From assembly GCA_002335605.1 (NCBI GenBank), contig BEDY01000004.1:496001-560000 (forward strand): a stretch of 64,000 bases of DNA, given 5' to 3'. Positions 21,039 to 33,062 of this stretch are shown one piece after another. How positions within the stretch are numbered: the first letter of the stretch is position 1; every line of letters begins with the position of its first letter. The notes beneath the pieces are model-generated. The model did no database searches and was not told the origin of the DNA. It worked only from the letters and a program-made list of their open reading frames with translations. A program made the translations under genes and the position numbers. This stretch comes from Prillingera fragicola (lineage: Eukaryota > Basidiomycota > Tremellomycetes > Trichosporonales > Trichosporonaceae).

Positions 21039-22650
21039 ATGACCAAACACGTCACGATGGCCGAGGCCGACATGGAAAAGGGCCACGCCGCGCACGCGGA
21101 CCACCTGCATGGCGCCGAGGAGCATTCTCTCGCTGCCACCGAGACCAATACTGAAAAGGGGAGTACCTATGCCCACTCTGCAGAGGGTGTGTCGCAAAGC
21201 GAGGGTCTGGCGAAGGCTGAGCGCAAGCTTTTGCTCAAACTTGGTGAGTTTCTACGGTGTTTTTGATACGCAGCTGACACGATTAGACCTGGGAATCCTC
21301 CCGTTTGCCATCCTGCTCTACCTCTCGGCCTACCTTGACCGTGGAAACATGGCCAATGCCCGTCTTGCTGGCCTCGAAAAGTCGATTCTCAACGGCGACG
21401 ACACAAACTACTCTATCGCTCTGTCGTGCTTCTTCATCACCTACATTGTCCTCTCGATCCCCGGTACCTTGCTCGCCAAGCAGGTCGACCCGTCAAAGTC
21501 TATTGCCGCGGGTGCGCTTATTTGGTCCATTGCGGCCACTTGCCAGGCTGCTGCCATGAACCCGGCTGGGCTGTTTGTCTGCCGTCTCTTCATCGGTATC
21601 GGCGAGGCATGTTTCGGCCAGGCCATGGCCCTTCACCTTACCTTCTGGTACACGAAAAACGACCTCGCCAAGCGCATCGGTCTCTTTATTTCAGCTGGTG
21701 CTGTGGCAGGTGCCTTTGGCGGTCTCATCGCGTTTGGTGTCACTTCAATCACGAACGCAAAGATTGCCAACTGGCGCATCTTGTTCCTCATCGAGGGATG
21801 CCCTTCGCTCGTCCTCGCCATCTGCGTCTTGCTGTTCATGCCCTCGCGCCCAGAGATCTCAAAGTACCTCACCGAAGATGAGCGTACTCTGTGTCTGACT
21901 CGCCTCAACGCCCAAAACCTCCAGGAAGGCGGCATGGGTATTCAGTGGAACGGTGTGCGCCGCTGCCTCACCGACTGGAAGACGTATGTCGTTTCAATCA
22001 TGTACTCGTGCATGAACCTCACTCTCGGCTCGGTCGGTGGCTTCCTCCCCACTATCGTCAAGGGCTTTGGCTACACCGCCGCCCGTGCGCAGCTCATGAC
22101 TGTCCCGCCCTACGTCGTCGCCCTGGTTGTCATGCTCATCATCACGACTATTTCCGACAGGAAGCAGTCGCGCGGTCTCTTTGTGCTCATCCCGTTCACC
22201 CTCGGCATCATTGGCTGGGCAGTGCTCATGTCCGTCCCGGCCACGCACGCGACGCACCAGCAGCTCTCGGGCCGCTACTTTGCCGTCATGTGCATTGTGT
22301 CGGCAGGCTACTGCAACATTCCCCTCATCATGGCCTGGCAGGCGTCCAACACGGGCAACCAGTCGCAGCGCGCGACGTCGCTCGGCATGCTCAACACGAT
22401 TGGCCAGTGCCTGTCTGTCGCCGCGTCGTTCCTCTTCCCCTCGGCCGAGGGACCAAAGTACCGCAAGGGCAGCATTGTCAACATTACCTTCCAGGCGCTC
22501 GGTCTCCTCATTGCCGTTGCCATGACGCTGTACTACCGCCACGAGAACAGGCGCCGCGATCGTGTCGAGGGCGGCAGGCCGCCAAAGGGTACCCCGCTTA
22601 ATGTGCTTGAGGAGCACGACCTTGCCCCCGGCTTCCGTTACACTGTGTAA
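21039..22650 (+). CDS. MFS transporter, anion:cation symporter (allantoate permease-like)
   Basis: Exons 21039-21243 and 21287-22650 give 522 residues with about 12 membrane helices. TM1 reads LGILPFAILLYLSAYLDRGN, the standard opening of the ACS family (Dal5, Tna1 and related carriers of organic anions, vitamins and sugar acids). Later segments include RLFIGIGEACFGQAMALHLTF and WRILFLIEGCPSLVLAICVL, followed by a long central loop. The N-terminal 65 residues are polar and His/Glu-rich. The start at 21039 lies in exon 1 and joins in phase to DLGILPF; several inner Met codons are possible. It is a 3' neighbour of NAG1 (convergent, 176 bases apart), so uptake of an amino sugar or derivative is plausible but unproven. 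Ngt1, the known GlcNAc carrier, belongs to a different MFS branch. Confidence 0.87.
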
Positions 22651-22826
22651 TTTGACTGTTGTTTATAGTTGGGCGTAGACATGTGAAGTAATATGCAGAT
22701 GAGATGACTTGTCCGAGGTGTGCAGAAAAGATGAGCTGCATGAAAATACCAAACAACGGCCGCAGCCAGACATAACAAAATACACTGATTCAACTCCTCG
22801 TCGTCTAAAGAGACACTGCCAGCACA

Positions 22827-24043
22827 CTATGCGGCGGTGGGGCGGGCAAGACCGAGACGGACCGAGGCGACCTCTCCGTACTTTGCCTCGACCTCGTCCT
22901 GGACCTTTTCGATCGACTTGAAGTACTTTACGGTCTTGACGCGGAGCTCGAGGGTGGCGTCCTCGTCGCACACGACGAGGGCCCAGGGGTGGCTCTGGAG
23001 CGCCGACGCAGTGACCATGTGGTTGACGCCGCCCTCGATCATCTGCGAGAGGGCGAGCGCCTTGCCCGCGCCAGTGATGATGAGCACGACCTCCTTGGCG
23101 TCCATGACCGTCTGGACACCGACAGTGAGCGCCATGCGGGGCACGGCAGCGAGGTCGTTGTTGAAGAAACGCGCGTTGGCGACAATCGTCTCGTAAGCCA
23201 GCGTCTTGATGCGCGTGCGCGACGTGAGCGACGAGCCGGGCTCGTTGAACGCAATGTGTCCGTCAGAGCCGATGCCGCCCAGGAAGAGGTCGATGCCGCC
23301 CACGGCCTTGATCTTGGCCTCGTAGTTTTCGCACTCGGCGTACAGGTCCTCGGCGTTGCCGTTCAGGAGGTTGGTGTTCTTGGGGCTAAGCGAGTCAGCA
23401 TTGCTCGGCGGATCTCTCGGATCAGAGCAGCAAAGCAGCAGAAGCAGACGACACTGATAGGAGCCGTCCCTCAATCCAGGAAACCTGAACTTTTTGGTGC
23501 GGTCGCTCCGGACGACAGGAGGCACCAAACCAACCAGCCCCGTCCGTACATCCAGGCTCAACCGGACAACGCGCCGTATCTGCCGCCATCTCTCTGCCGC
23601 AGCCGCATGGTTACTCACTCAATGTCAACGAGCGAGAAGAAGTTCTTGAACATGAAGGTGTGGTACGACTCGGGGTGGTCGCGGGGGATGCCGACGTACT
23701 CGTCCATGTTGACTGTGAGGTCAGCTTGCGTGTCCACGGATCGGATTGCAAAAGTACACACAGGTGACGACATTCTGGGATCTCGTCAGCAATCTATTCT
23801 CTCCAAGCTGACCACCGCCACCGCCGCGATGGTGACCGCACAGTTACTCACCTTGAAGCTGACCTTGCCGTCCTTGTAGAGCTCGACGAGGCGCTGGTAG
23901 ACGGGAAGAGGCGAGGAGCCGGTAGGGAGACCGAGGACAAAGTGCTTCTTGCCGTTGGGAACAAAGTTGTTGATGCGCTTAGCGACATAGTCGCCAATGT
24001 AGACGCCGACCTCCTGCTTGGTGTCACGGATAGTAAGACGCAT
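22827..24043 (-). CDS. NAG1: Glucosamine-6-phosphate deaminase
   Basis: The enzyme converts glucosamine-6-phosphate to fructose-6-phosphate and ammonia, the last step of GlcNAc catabolism. Exons are complement 24043-23852, 23774-23762, 23712-23619 and 23385-22827, giving 285 residues, close to the usual NagB size. Conserved segments include [19 protein letters not shown] for sugar-phosphate binding, NVVTFNMDEYVG with the catalytic Asp, and [17 protein letters not shown] with the Asp, His and Glu of the active site. Exon 2 is a microexon of only 13 nt (AATGTCGTCACCT), needed to make the NVVTFNMDEY sequence. The third intron is 233 nt, longer than most here. The gene is divergent from DAC1 across 600 bases, which strongly suggests co-regulation. 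Confidence 0.95.
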
Positions 24044-24643
24044 GTTGGGCTGTAGAGTGTGGGGTGGGGGTGGTGGTTGGGAGAGTAGTGGTCAGGTGGG
24101 GGGTTGGAGAAAGGAGAATCTATCGGCTCTTTGAGATATAGCTCTTGCTGCGCGCGTGCAAAAGATCTAAGCGGCCTGCTGCTGGCCCCAACGGCGGCCA
24201 GGTCGAGTGAAAGCAACGTTTGTTGCACCAGCCAGAGACATTGTCTCGGTAATGGGGCCGGACATGGTCACTATTTCAAGGAACCGGCGCTTCTCCCGGC
24301 GAGCTGGACGACTTTGCCACGCGAAAGAGGAGCATTTTCTACTGCAACAAGCAGGATGCGACGTCGTACACCCTAGCATCCCGCGGGCAGCTCGCCGGTG
24401 GGCTACGGGAAACTCGCCGCTTGCACTGATAACCAGCATTCGGCGCCGTTGCCACTCAATGTTCGGGCGGTGACACCCACTTTGACCGGCGGCTGGAGAA
24501 TTCCCCAGTGAGAGCAAGCGCGCCAGGCCCAGTGCCGTCGACCCATTCAGAGATGACAAAACCGGGACGTCAGCCGTCTCTTGGGACGTGTTTTCCACTC
24601 TACTCTCTTCCACTTTACCACACTTTCACACGACTAGTTTGCC
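24044..24643. promoter_or_regulatory. Bidirectional promoter NAG1 / DAC1
   Basis: This 600-base region is shared by the two GlcNAc genes. CCGGCG occurs twice with a 6-base gap (24284-24289 and 24296-24301), giving two CGG triplets in direct order, the kind of half-site bound by Zn2Cys6 factors such as the one encoded nearby. That link is speculative. Confidence 0.65.
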
Positions 24644-26017
24644 ATGGCCGACATTGTGCGTTTCACCAACGGCTATCTTGCCCTGGCCGACGGTACTGCC
24701 GTCAAGGGCGACCTGTACATCAACAAGCGTACTGGTCGCATCGTCTCTGGCCAGGAGAACTTCTTTTCCGAGCGCAGCGCCGTCTCACGCACCATTGACC
24801 TCGACGGAGGCATTGTCTCGCCCGGTTTGATCGACGTGCAGATCAACGGAGCCTATGGCGTCGACTTTTCCGAAGTCGACACCAGCCCCGGCGGCGAGGA
24901 CACCTACCTCGCTGGCCTCGACAAGGTCGCCCAGCGCATTGTTGAGACTGGAACCACCTCGTTCTTGCCGACGATCATCACCCAGAAGGAGGAGCTGTAC
25001 CAAAAGGTAAGTGTGGGGTCTCCTTGGTTGCGCACTCCGGCAATTCCACCGAGATGACTTGAGATTGTTGGCTGACGTCCAAAGCTCCTGCGTCTCCTCC
25101 GCCCCCGCTCGTCCGAGGCAGCGGCCCACTCGCTTGGCTACCACGCCGAGGGCCCCTTCCTGCACCCTGAGCGCAGGGGCATGCACGAGACGACCCTGCT
25201 GCTCACCGCAACGACCATGCCCCCCGTCGAGGCCTTTGACACTGTCTACGGCTCGGAGGGTCTCGACCAGGAGGGTGTCAAGATGATCACTGCCGCCCCC
25301 GACGTCGAGGGAGTCATGGCGTGCATCGAGCCCCTGACCAAGCGCGGCGTCACCTTTTCCATCGGCCACTCTGACGCCAACCTCGACGAAGCGCGCCAGG
25401 CCGTCGCCAAGGGCGCCCGCATGATTACCCACCTCTTCAACGCCATGCCCCCGATCCACCACCGTGACCCGGGCGTCATCGGCCTGCTCGGCGACCTTGT
25501 CCACCGCCCCTACTTTGGCATCATTGTCGACGGCCTCCACTCGCACCCCAACACGGTGCGCATCGCCTACGGCTCGGCCCCCGACCGCTGCATCCTCGTC
25601 ACCGACGCCCAGTGGATCATGGACCCCCAGCTCCCCGACGGCCTGCACCACTGGCGCGACGGCTTCTCCTTCCGCAAGGAGGGCCTCCGCGTCGTGCTCG
25701 ACGGCACCAACACGCTCGCCGGCTCGGCCATCCCCTTCATCGAGTGCGTCACCAACCTCGCCAAATGGGCAAACCTCACCCTCCCGCAAGCACTCGTGTG
25801 CGCGACCTACCACCCGGCCCAGATGCTCGGCGGCGCCGTCGCGACCTCCAAGGGCCAGCTCAAGGAGGGATTCGACGCCGACCTCGTCGTCCTCGGCTGG
25901 GACGGAAAGGTCCGCTCCACCTGGGTCATGGGACAGGAGGTCTTCCGCTCAGGCGACGTCGGTAACGGCGAGTTGCTCGCCCCAAAGATGGAGGCCAACG
26001 GCAGCGCAAAGGCGTAA
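24644..26017 (+). CDS. DAC1: N-acetylglucosamine-6-phosphate deacetylase
   Basis: The enzyme removes acetate from GlcNAc-6-phosphate to give glucosamine-6-phosphate, the substrate of NAG1. Exons 24644-25006 and 25085-26017 give 431 residues, in the normal range for the amidohydrolase-superfamily NagA enzymes. Metal-binding and catalytic motifs are visible: SPGLIDVQINGAYGVDF, GYHAEGPFL, TFSIGHSDAN, THLFNAMPPIHHRDPG and LVTDAQ with the catalytic Asp. The C-terminus has the NPA-like YHPAQMLG and the ADLVVLGWDGKV strand typical of the composite beta-sandwich. There is no signal peptide, so it is cytosolic. It begins 600 bases from NAG1 in the opposite direction and is convergent with a Zn2Cys6 regulator. 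Confidence is very high. Confidence 0.96.
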
Positions 26018-26355
26018 GGTCTCGAGGCCGCTTTATTAGATTGTACATTTGTGTTTAGGGTTCTTAAGTATTACTAGGTCAACATGCAGCTGCGTGTGTG
26101 TATTGTGAGCCGCACAGGCGTCTAACGGCTTTAGCATAAAAGTTGGTGCGTTGCTGTGCAATCGCGAGAAGCCTAACACTCTAGTGAAGTCGAAGCAGCA
26201 GAGTCATGAGAGGAATACATTAACCACGACGGATTACTAAACGGTACAAGCACCACCCGCGTTCACGCAGATGTAAACCCAGAGCCAGAGACGTGGTCAA
26301 GTAGCCGTCCGGTCAAGACCGAGGCAGAACCCAACAAGCCGTAACCAGAAACAGC
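26018..26355. other. Convergent spacer DAC1 / Zn2Cys6 gene
   Basis: This 338-base spacer lies between two gene ends that face each other. It holds both 3' untranslated regions and no other feature I can see. Confidence 0.5.
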
Positions 26356-29106
26356 CTAGACGTAGCGCTGGAGCTGCTCGGCAAACCCCCTAAGCGTGCC
26401 CCCGCTCTCCCGCGCGACATGCGACATGGGCAGCCCGCCAGCGGACAACATGTCCGCGACTCCAGCGAGCAGCGGGATAGCGTCTTCGGCCTGGAACGGA
26501 CACTCTGCGACGCCTTGGTCTTTGATCGCGTCGACTAGCACCGAGCCGGCCAGGGTTATCATCTAGTATGTCAGCTTCGCGGAGCAGGGGCAAGACTTAC
26601 AGAGAGGTAGCATGGAGGCAAGTTTGCGAGTTCGTCGCGGTTGGGCCACACGGAGCATTTTTCCAGGAATCCAACGGCGGCTTCGACGCCGTGCGCCCAG
26701 GACGCCGCGCGGAGGCGCGGGTTGGCGCCGAGACTCTTGGCAGAGGTAGCGTTGACGAGCATTCGGGCGAATTCCCAAAAGAGATTAATGTAGCGCATCC
26801 AGTTGGCGTCCAGGTTGTGGGACTCCAAGTCGGCGCGCCACCACTCGAGGGACGCGTTGACGCTGCTCGCCAGGCGGGCGTGGACGGCGGCTTGGGCAGA
26901 CATGGGCGTTCCGGCTGCGATCGCCACGTGCTGGGAACGCTTGTGATACCACTCGCGGAGGAGGGTAATGAGGCGTGCGTGGAAGGTGAGCAGAATGTCG
27001 TGCGGCGAGTACTGGTCTCCCGGGGAAGGCGTGTGGGGGACCAGGACGTGGCAGTAGGACATGGGGTCGCGCCTGGGTGGGGCAGGGTTGTCGCGCTGAA
27101 GTGCTTCCGTGCCATCGACAATGTAGCAGAGGAGCCAGACACGCGCCATGTCCTCGCGGGTGGCGTCGCGCTTGATGGGGAGCAGGCCGCAGACTTCACC
27201 GAGTGTGGGCGGAAGAGGGACAGTGAGGCTCGTCCACTTGATCCATCCGCGCGCCCACTTGAATGCCGACGAGGCAATCGTCGCTGCCTGGTCGCGCTCT
27301 GTCATAAAGGTCGCAAGGATGCACGCGCCGATAATCTCCTCGGGACCGATTCCGAGCTCGGGGTCGAGCTCCTCCTCACCTTCCTCGTCCTTTGCGCCCG
27401 TTCCGCCGCCGAATGGCGCGTCGAGGGTGCTTATAAAGCTGTCCGCGGGCGAGTTGACGAGCAGCTGCGTGACCTCGCGTGCGAGCGTGAGACGATGCTG
27501 GTGGGCGCTAGGTACGCGCTCCGAGGCGACAAGACACATGACGCTCAGAATAAACGGTGTGATCACACTCGGGCCTTGAGGGATGTAGGGAAACTTTGTA
27601 AACTCGAGACGGTAGCCAAACAGCCACGGCGCGAGCTTGGAGTGAAAGTAGTTGACAAGACTCATGGCGTCGTTGTTGCTGATCACGCTGCGTTTGACAA
27701 TGTTGGGTCGCGGGTCGGCCGAGCCGAGTGTGTCGCCGGTGAAGGTTGGCACAGGCGCGTCGTCCTGGTTCTGTGATGGACTGGGCCGCGCGCCGTTCAG
27801 CAACCCAAAAATGCCTTGCTGGCTGTTATACCCGCTGTGGTGCACCATTGCCCCGCTGCCGCTGTTGCCGGTCGATGGCCCCGTCGGCCCCGTCGATCCA
27901 GGCTGCGAGCTCGAGTCGAGCAGCGAGACTGCAAACGTATTGTCCACGGGCGAGATGGACGACATGTTACTCGCGCTCGGGGGCGTCTGGCCCGGGGGAC
28001 CAGGCGGCGCAGACATGGATGATCGGCCGGTATTGCTCGGGCTCTGGAGGTATTCGAACCCAGTCATACCGTTGACGTCCATACCCATAGGTCCTTGCGG
28101 GTGCAGGCCCATCGGCCCCGAGTGGGGTGACGACTTTATGCGCTGCTGCTCAAACCCCTGCGGTATACCGTTCAGATGCGCGTCCTGCGGCCTCATCACG
28201 TTGGGCGGGGCCATGGACCCCGAGACTCCAGCGTCTGGTTCCACGTTGGGTGCGTTATCGTCGTCATTGTCGTCGTCGTCATCCTCCCTTTTCCGGCGCG
28301 ATCGCTTGCGCGCGCCGTCGAGCTCGCGATTCTTCTCCGCGCCCCAACCCTGGAGCACTGCCAGGTCGCGTTCGGGTGCGTCAAACCGCGGTAGCGGCTG
28401 ACTCATGGGCGGAATGGTGCCTTGCGCCGTGAGGTGATCCAGAATATGGTGGACAGCCTGCGAGAGCTGCGCGAGGTGACCGACGGCATTGTACAGGTCG
28501 GCAGTCAGAGTTTGTTGCCAGTCCTCGTCCTGTGCTTTGTCAGCTTATCTCCCCCTGACCCTGTATGCTTACATGTCCACGCGGGTAAAAGATACACCGT
28601 TCCTTCCTCGCCTTGCAGCGCACGCAGTCCGTCTCGTTGCCCTCGACGATGCACTTTAGCTTTGCGCGGCGACAGTTGGCGCAGGCCTTTTGTTTCTTCT
28701 CGCGCACGAGGATGGATGGCGGCGCGGTGCCGTCTTTAGCGCCGTCTTTAGGCGGGGTCGACGATCTGGCATCACGGCTGCCGCTGGCGGCGGCTGAACC
28801 TGTGCGGCCACGCTTGCGCGGTGCGGGGGCTTGAGATGAGCTGCTGGAGGATTGCGGCGCCGGCATGGACTGTGAGCCGCTTGGCTGTGGCGGCGTGGGT
28901 CGCATGGCGGGGTGTTGTTGTAAAGATGGGTCAAAGTAGAGTTGAGAGTCTGGGGGCATCTGTGGCCGCCCGATATCGGTGTGGTACTGCTGTTGCTGCA
29001 GTGGTGATACGAGTACTGGTTGCTGCTGATAAGGCTGTTGGGACATTGAACGAGGGTCTAGGCCGTCGTTGTTGTTGAATGATAGTGGAAGGGTGTAATC
29101 GTCCAT
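26356..29106 (-). CDS. Zn2Cys6 fungal transcription factor
   Basis: Exons are complement 29106-28573, 28529-26601 and 26562-26356, giving 889 residues. The zinc cluster reads CANCRRAKLKC, then an 8-residue loop, CVRC and C, at Cys 142, 145, 152, 161, 164 and 171. A Lys/Arg-rich linker (RKRGRTG) lies before it. The N-terminal 100 residues are Gln/Pro/Ser-rich. A region with RKRSRRKRED and an acidic Asp run follows the cluster, then a long middle domain of the fungal-specific regulator type containing WLFGYRLEFTKFPYIPQGPS and LIKWTS-like helices to the C-terminus. The protein is nuclear by inference. It is convergent with DAC1, which makes it a candidate local regulator of the GlcNAc genes. In ascomycetes the known GlcNAc-cluster regulator (Ron1) is an Ndt80-type factor, so this would be a different solution. 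Confidence 0.88.
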
Positions 29107-29941
29107 CTGATGTCCGGGGATGGTTTTGCGATCGTGATGGCGATCGTGTGTAGAGTGATGGTGATATGGTGGAGGAGGATGTGCACGCTGGTGTGTGCGG
29201 GGTTCGAGATTGTGAGTGTGGGGGGGAATGTTTACGGGCGCATAGCGACAATAGATGTGCTATAGGCCGGCGAGCGCGGCGATGCGGTGGGGAGAAAGAT
29301 TGCAAGATGCAAAGATGGATGACGGAGGGAGATGGGGAGATGCTCGCGCGATCCGGCGTGGGAGGCGATAGTCGTTGTTTGGCGGTGATACCCACTCGGA
29401 TGGCGGGGTTTGCGGGGCAGCGAGTGCCCAGCGGTGGCTAGTAGAGCGTGCGGGGAGCAGCAGAGGCAAGGCTCGCTCCCGGCTGCTGTCGCTGTATGCT
29501 TTGAGAGCACTGGACGCTAGCAGGAGCAGCGGCAGGAGCAGCAACAGCCTCGGCGGACGAGGAGAGAGAAAGAGGGAAGTACGGAGCAAAGAGGAGTAAC
29601 TCGTCTCATTCGGCAGACACGCCGCATATCGACATTCCACCCGCCCCCCACCACGTGCGGACCGCTACTCGACTGCCTCTTCTGCTCCATTTACCCGGAC
29701 AGCATGCTGGTCAGCTGCGTACTCCCGCCTCTGCCCGACTGCTTTCAAAGCAACACAAAGACATGGGGTTCTCGCACAGAGAGCATCCCGGCAGGACACA
29801 CTCTGGCTTCTACAACGGTACAAGGCGTCATTCCACAACATCGCTACTGCTGATCTGCTGACCGCCGAGCAAAGTGCCAGCTAAGCGCGTGCAGCAGACT
29901 GACACGAGGCGCCTCTCGCCGCCTATTGCCATGTTGACAAC
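29107..29941. other. Upstream region of the Zn2Cys6 gene
   Basis: This 835-base stretch holds the promoter and leader of the regulator and the 3' end of the oxidoreductase gene. Frames here are low-complexity shadows. Confidence 0.5.
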
Positions 29942-31417
29942 CTAGGCACTGGCCAGCGCCTCCTTCTTAAACTCGTCAAAGTCAATCACGCGCTTCTCGA
30001 GGCGCGCCTTTTCGCCGGCAAACACGACGAGGTGCGAGTTGAGCACGTCGTCGGGCGTGACGCCGAGCTTGCTCTGGTCCTTGCTCGCGACGGCGTCGAC
30101 AAACGCCTCGCTCAGGCCCGCGTCGCCGCCGCCGTGGCCCGCCGTGACGTCGGCAGACGGGTTGGTCGTCTTGCTCGTGCGGGTCAAAAAGTCAAACACG
30201 GTCTGCGCGCGTTAGCCTCGGCGTTGGCAGCGGCGTAGGGCCGACTCACAAACGTGCTCATGTCACCGACGAGCTCGCCCTTTGTGCCCTGGATGACTGT
30301 GCGGCGCGCACACTCGGACTCTGTGAATGCGCTCATGGTCATGTTGGCAGTGACGCCGCCGTCGTACTCAATGTTGACGACCTGGTGGTCGACGACGTCG
30401 TTGCCGGCGTCGTACGCGCACAGACCATAGGGTCCTTCCTGCAGCGCAGTGGTAATGTTCTCGGCGGTGACCTCGGGCTCCTCAACGAGGATGCGTGCCC
30501 ACTGCCAATGTCAGCTTTTGTAGCACATCAGAAACGTACACCAGGCTTGCCCGGCTGGAACTTGTCGAGGTAAATCTTCTTGGCACTCCAGATGCAGTCC
30601 TGCTCGGCGGGGCAGTCGAGGCAGCGCTTGGCGTCGTTGGCCGCTGCGGGCTTCTTGGACGGTTTAAAGTGCATGAGCGAGCCAAAGGACGAGACCTGCA
30701 CGGGCTTGAGGCCCGAGAGGTAGTAGGAGAGAATGTCAATGTCGCTGCCGGGTTAGCACTGCAGGCCTCAGCTCGACTCACTGGCAGCACTTTGACATGA
30801 GCGAGAACGTCGTCTCCTCCTCCTTTGACCAGTTTCCGCGCACAAACGAGTGGCTGAAATGCACGTTGCCGACGGGCTCCATGTGCTGGATGTTTACAAT
30901 CTCACCCAAGGCCCCCGAGTCAATGACGGCCTTGACGGCCTTGTTGAACGGCGAGTACCGCAGGACATGGCCGATACCAAAGATCAAATCCCCGGCAGCC
31001 TGGACTTCTTTCACCATGTTGACGCAGTCCGAGATGCTGGTCGCCATGGGCTTTTCGCACAGAATGTGGTAGCCGAGCTTTGAAAAGACCGAGACGAGCT
31101 CGGCGTGCATCTGGTCCAGAGTGCAGATGACGACCGCGTCGGCAAAGCGTGGGCGCGACGCAATCTCGGTCCAGTCGGCGAAGAGCATGTCGTCGTCGAG
31201 CCTGGCGTGTCAGTGCCGCTGATTGTCGGCCGGGCACTCACTTGTGCCTCGTCTGGAAGACCTTGCGACGACTCTGCCTCGGATCAGCGACAGCGACGAC
31301 CTTGGCGAGCTCGGGGTGCTTGATCGCATAGCTAGCATAGACGGTGCCGCGCTGCCCGGCGCCAATAACGACCATGGTCACGGGCCCGCCAGCGGGGTTG
31401 GAAGGGTGGACTGTCAT
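29942..31417 (-). CDS. Gfo/Idh/MocA-family NAD(P)-dependent oxidoreductase
   Basis: Exons are complement 31417-31242, 31201-30782, 30744-30540, 30501-30250 and 30202-29942, giving 437 residues. The dinucleotide fold opens with MVVIGAGQRGTVYA (residues 15-28) and is followed by VVAVADPR. The family Lys-Pro motif is CEKPMA. The C-terminal domain contains GHVLRYSPFNKAVK, the HDIDILSYYL segment with a likely catalytic His, and a distinctive Cys cluster CLDCPAEQDC (Cys 240, 243, 249) followed by IWSAKKIY. Family members oxidise or isomerise sugars, inositols and amino sugars; the Cys-cluster type also occurs in bacterial carbohydrate loci. The substrate is not known. Its place beside GlcNAc catabolic genes suggests an amino-sugar or uronate derivative. 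Five phase-consistent joins support the model. Confidence 0.9.
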
Positions 31418-33062
31418 TCTGAGATTGTGACTGTTGCAACAAATTGGGAAGAGCTGCACATCTGTCGTGTCTCTGTTATACCTCACACAGCCACGTACCC
31501 CATGAGCAGAGACCGAGTCAGTAGAGGTATTGTCCACTAGCTAGAGTATGCATGCGAGTACACGCGTGGGACGTCGGTCCAATCCGAGCAGTTGTATTGA
31601 CGTCTACCCCACTTCGCCGTTTTGCCCGCACACTACATCGAGTGGAGCCCACTTCGTGCTGTGGGGTAAAGCTACTATATCCCGGTCGTCCTCAGCTGCC
31701 ATGCCTGTTGCTCATGTCGAGGTCTATACGCGTATTGTGCATGCCCTGCTCTGACTAGTCGGGATGTGCAGCAACAGGCGACGCAGATGGCATCTCCGTA
31801 TGCAAACAGACACAGTAAGTCGGACCGGAAGACCGCCGGTCAGGTGTCTTATCGGGGTTGACCGATAGTCATCTCCAACAATGCGAAGTGGTGGATAACA
31901 GCAGTGAGGTGACTGGGCGGCGAGCAGGAGCCGCGGTATGATAAGCCATGTAGACCCTCACGGCAGCTTACCAGCGAGACTGCAACGTGGAGCTCTTGGA
32001 GCTCTCTTTGATTGCGCATACGCTCGCCGCTGTCGCCGGTGGTTGGGCGGGTTTTGGCCACTTTGACGACATCGGCTCGCCTGTAACGCAAGCCCGCTCA
32101 TGGGCTTCTCTGTCAGGTGATATTGCCGTCCTCACGGCAAGGTCGAACCCTGTCTGAGCTCTCAGAGAGGAAAGCCGAACGGGCATGGCACACAAAGTCG
32201 GCCACCACTACACTTTGACTCTTCAGCTGCACTCAACACCGTAGCGATGCCCCAAGACCGGGATTCTTCTTGGCCCACTACCAGAGACCCTATGGTCCCT
32301 GCTCTGTCGACAGTCTGAGCCAAAGTAGCGGCGAGTACGCGGTTGGTCCGCGGCACTGTTGAAGCTGGTCTGATCGATGGGTAACTCCACCATAGGCGTG
32401 GTGGCGATTTCGTGAACGCCCAGTCATGACCCAGTAAAGAACCACTGGCTTAGCACCACGCATGTATCTGATTAACAGGGCATGGCCCAGCTGTACAACC
32501 CCTCCGACACCAGCATAGGACGCACAGCAAACAGCGCATGCAAACCCGCATACCAACAGATGACCACTGGATGCTGCAAGCATCGATGACCTCTCGTAAC
32601 CAAGGCACAACCTTGGCACATCGGCCTTTCGGCATATAAACGTGATCAACACTACTAGTCTCTGCGTCATTCCTCGCTCATCTCTGTGGAGCACACGACG
32701 CACCCTCGTTGCATGTGCTGGGCGGATGATCTAGTAGAGGCACTGGTGTCGTGTCTGAGTGTGGCTGTGGCCATTGCTTGTCGTTTTGGGTGTGGCCAAG
32801 GCACAACCACGGATGTGGAGCAAATGCTTGCATTCCGCTCCAGTTCTTGCTCTGGGTCCAAGTCAGACTAATAAGTTGTGCATTAGCTCCAGCCAAGGTA
32901 TCATGTGGGCGGGATGTCGCCTCGTTGATGCTGCGGAGGCACTGGCGAGAATGGAGCTATATAACCCCCAGCCCCAGCGCATCAATGCACGCACAGAAAC
33001 GAGCTTCTTCCAGCACACCCGCAACAACCATCAACTAGCGACAATCTTCACCATCCAAAACG
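31418..33062. other. 1.6 kb gene-free region with TATA box
   Basis: No accepted gene lies here. CCAAGGCACAACC occurs near 32599 and again near 32797; the first copy is part of a CCAAGG-CACAA-CCTTGG inverted repeat. TATATAA at 32958-32964 lies about 100 bases before the small Cys-rich gene and is its likely TATA box. Confidence 0.55.

Noticed and set aside
24785..25813. 342-codon minus-strand frame over DAC1
   Set aside because: Antisense to conserved NagA motifs; no recognisable protein family.
26568..27776. 402-codon plus-strand frame over the Zn2Cys6 gene
   Set aside because: Antisense shadow of a well-supported exon; composition is that of reversed coding sequence.
32136..32160. GGTTCGA-like sequences checked as tRNA T-arms (also near 40720 and 49855)
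   Set aside because: Flanking bases do not pair into a T-stem and no acceptor or anticodon arm could be placed.
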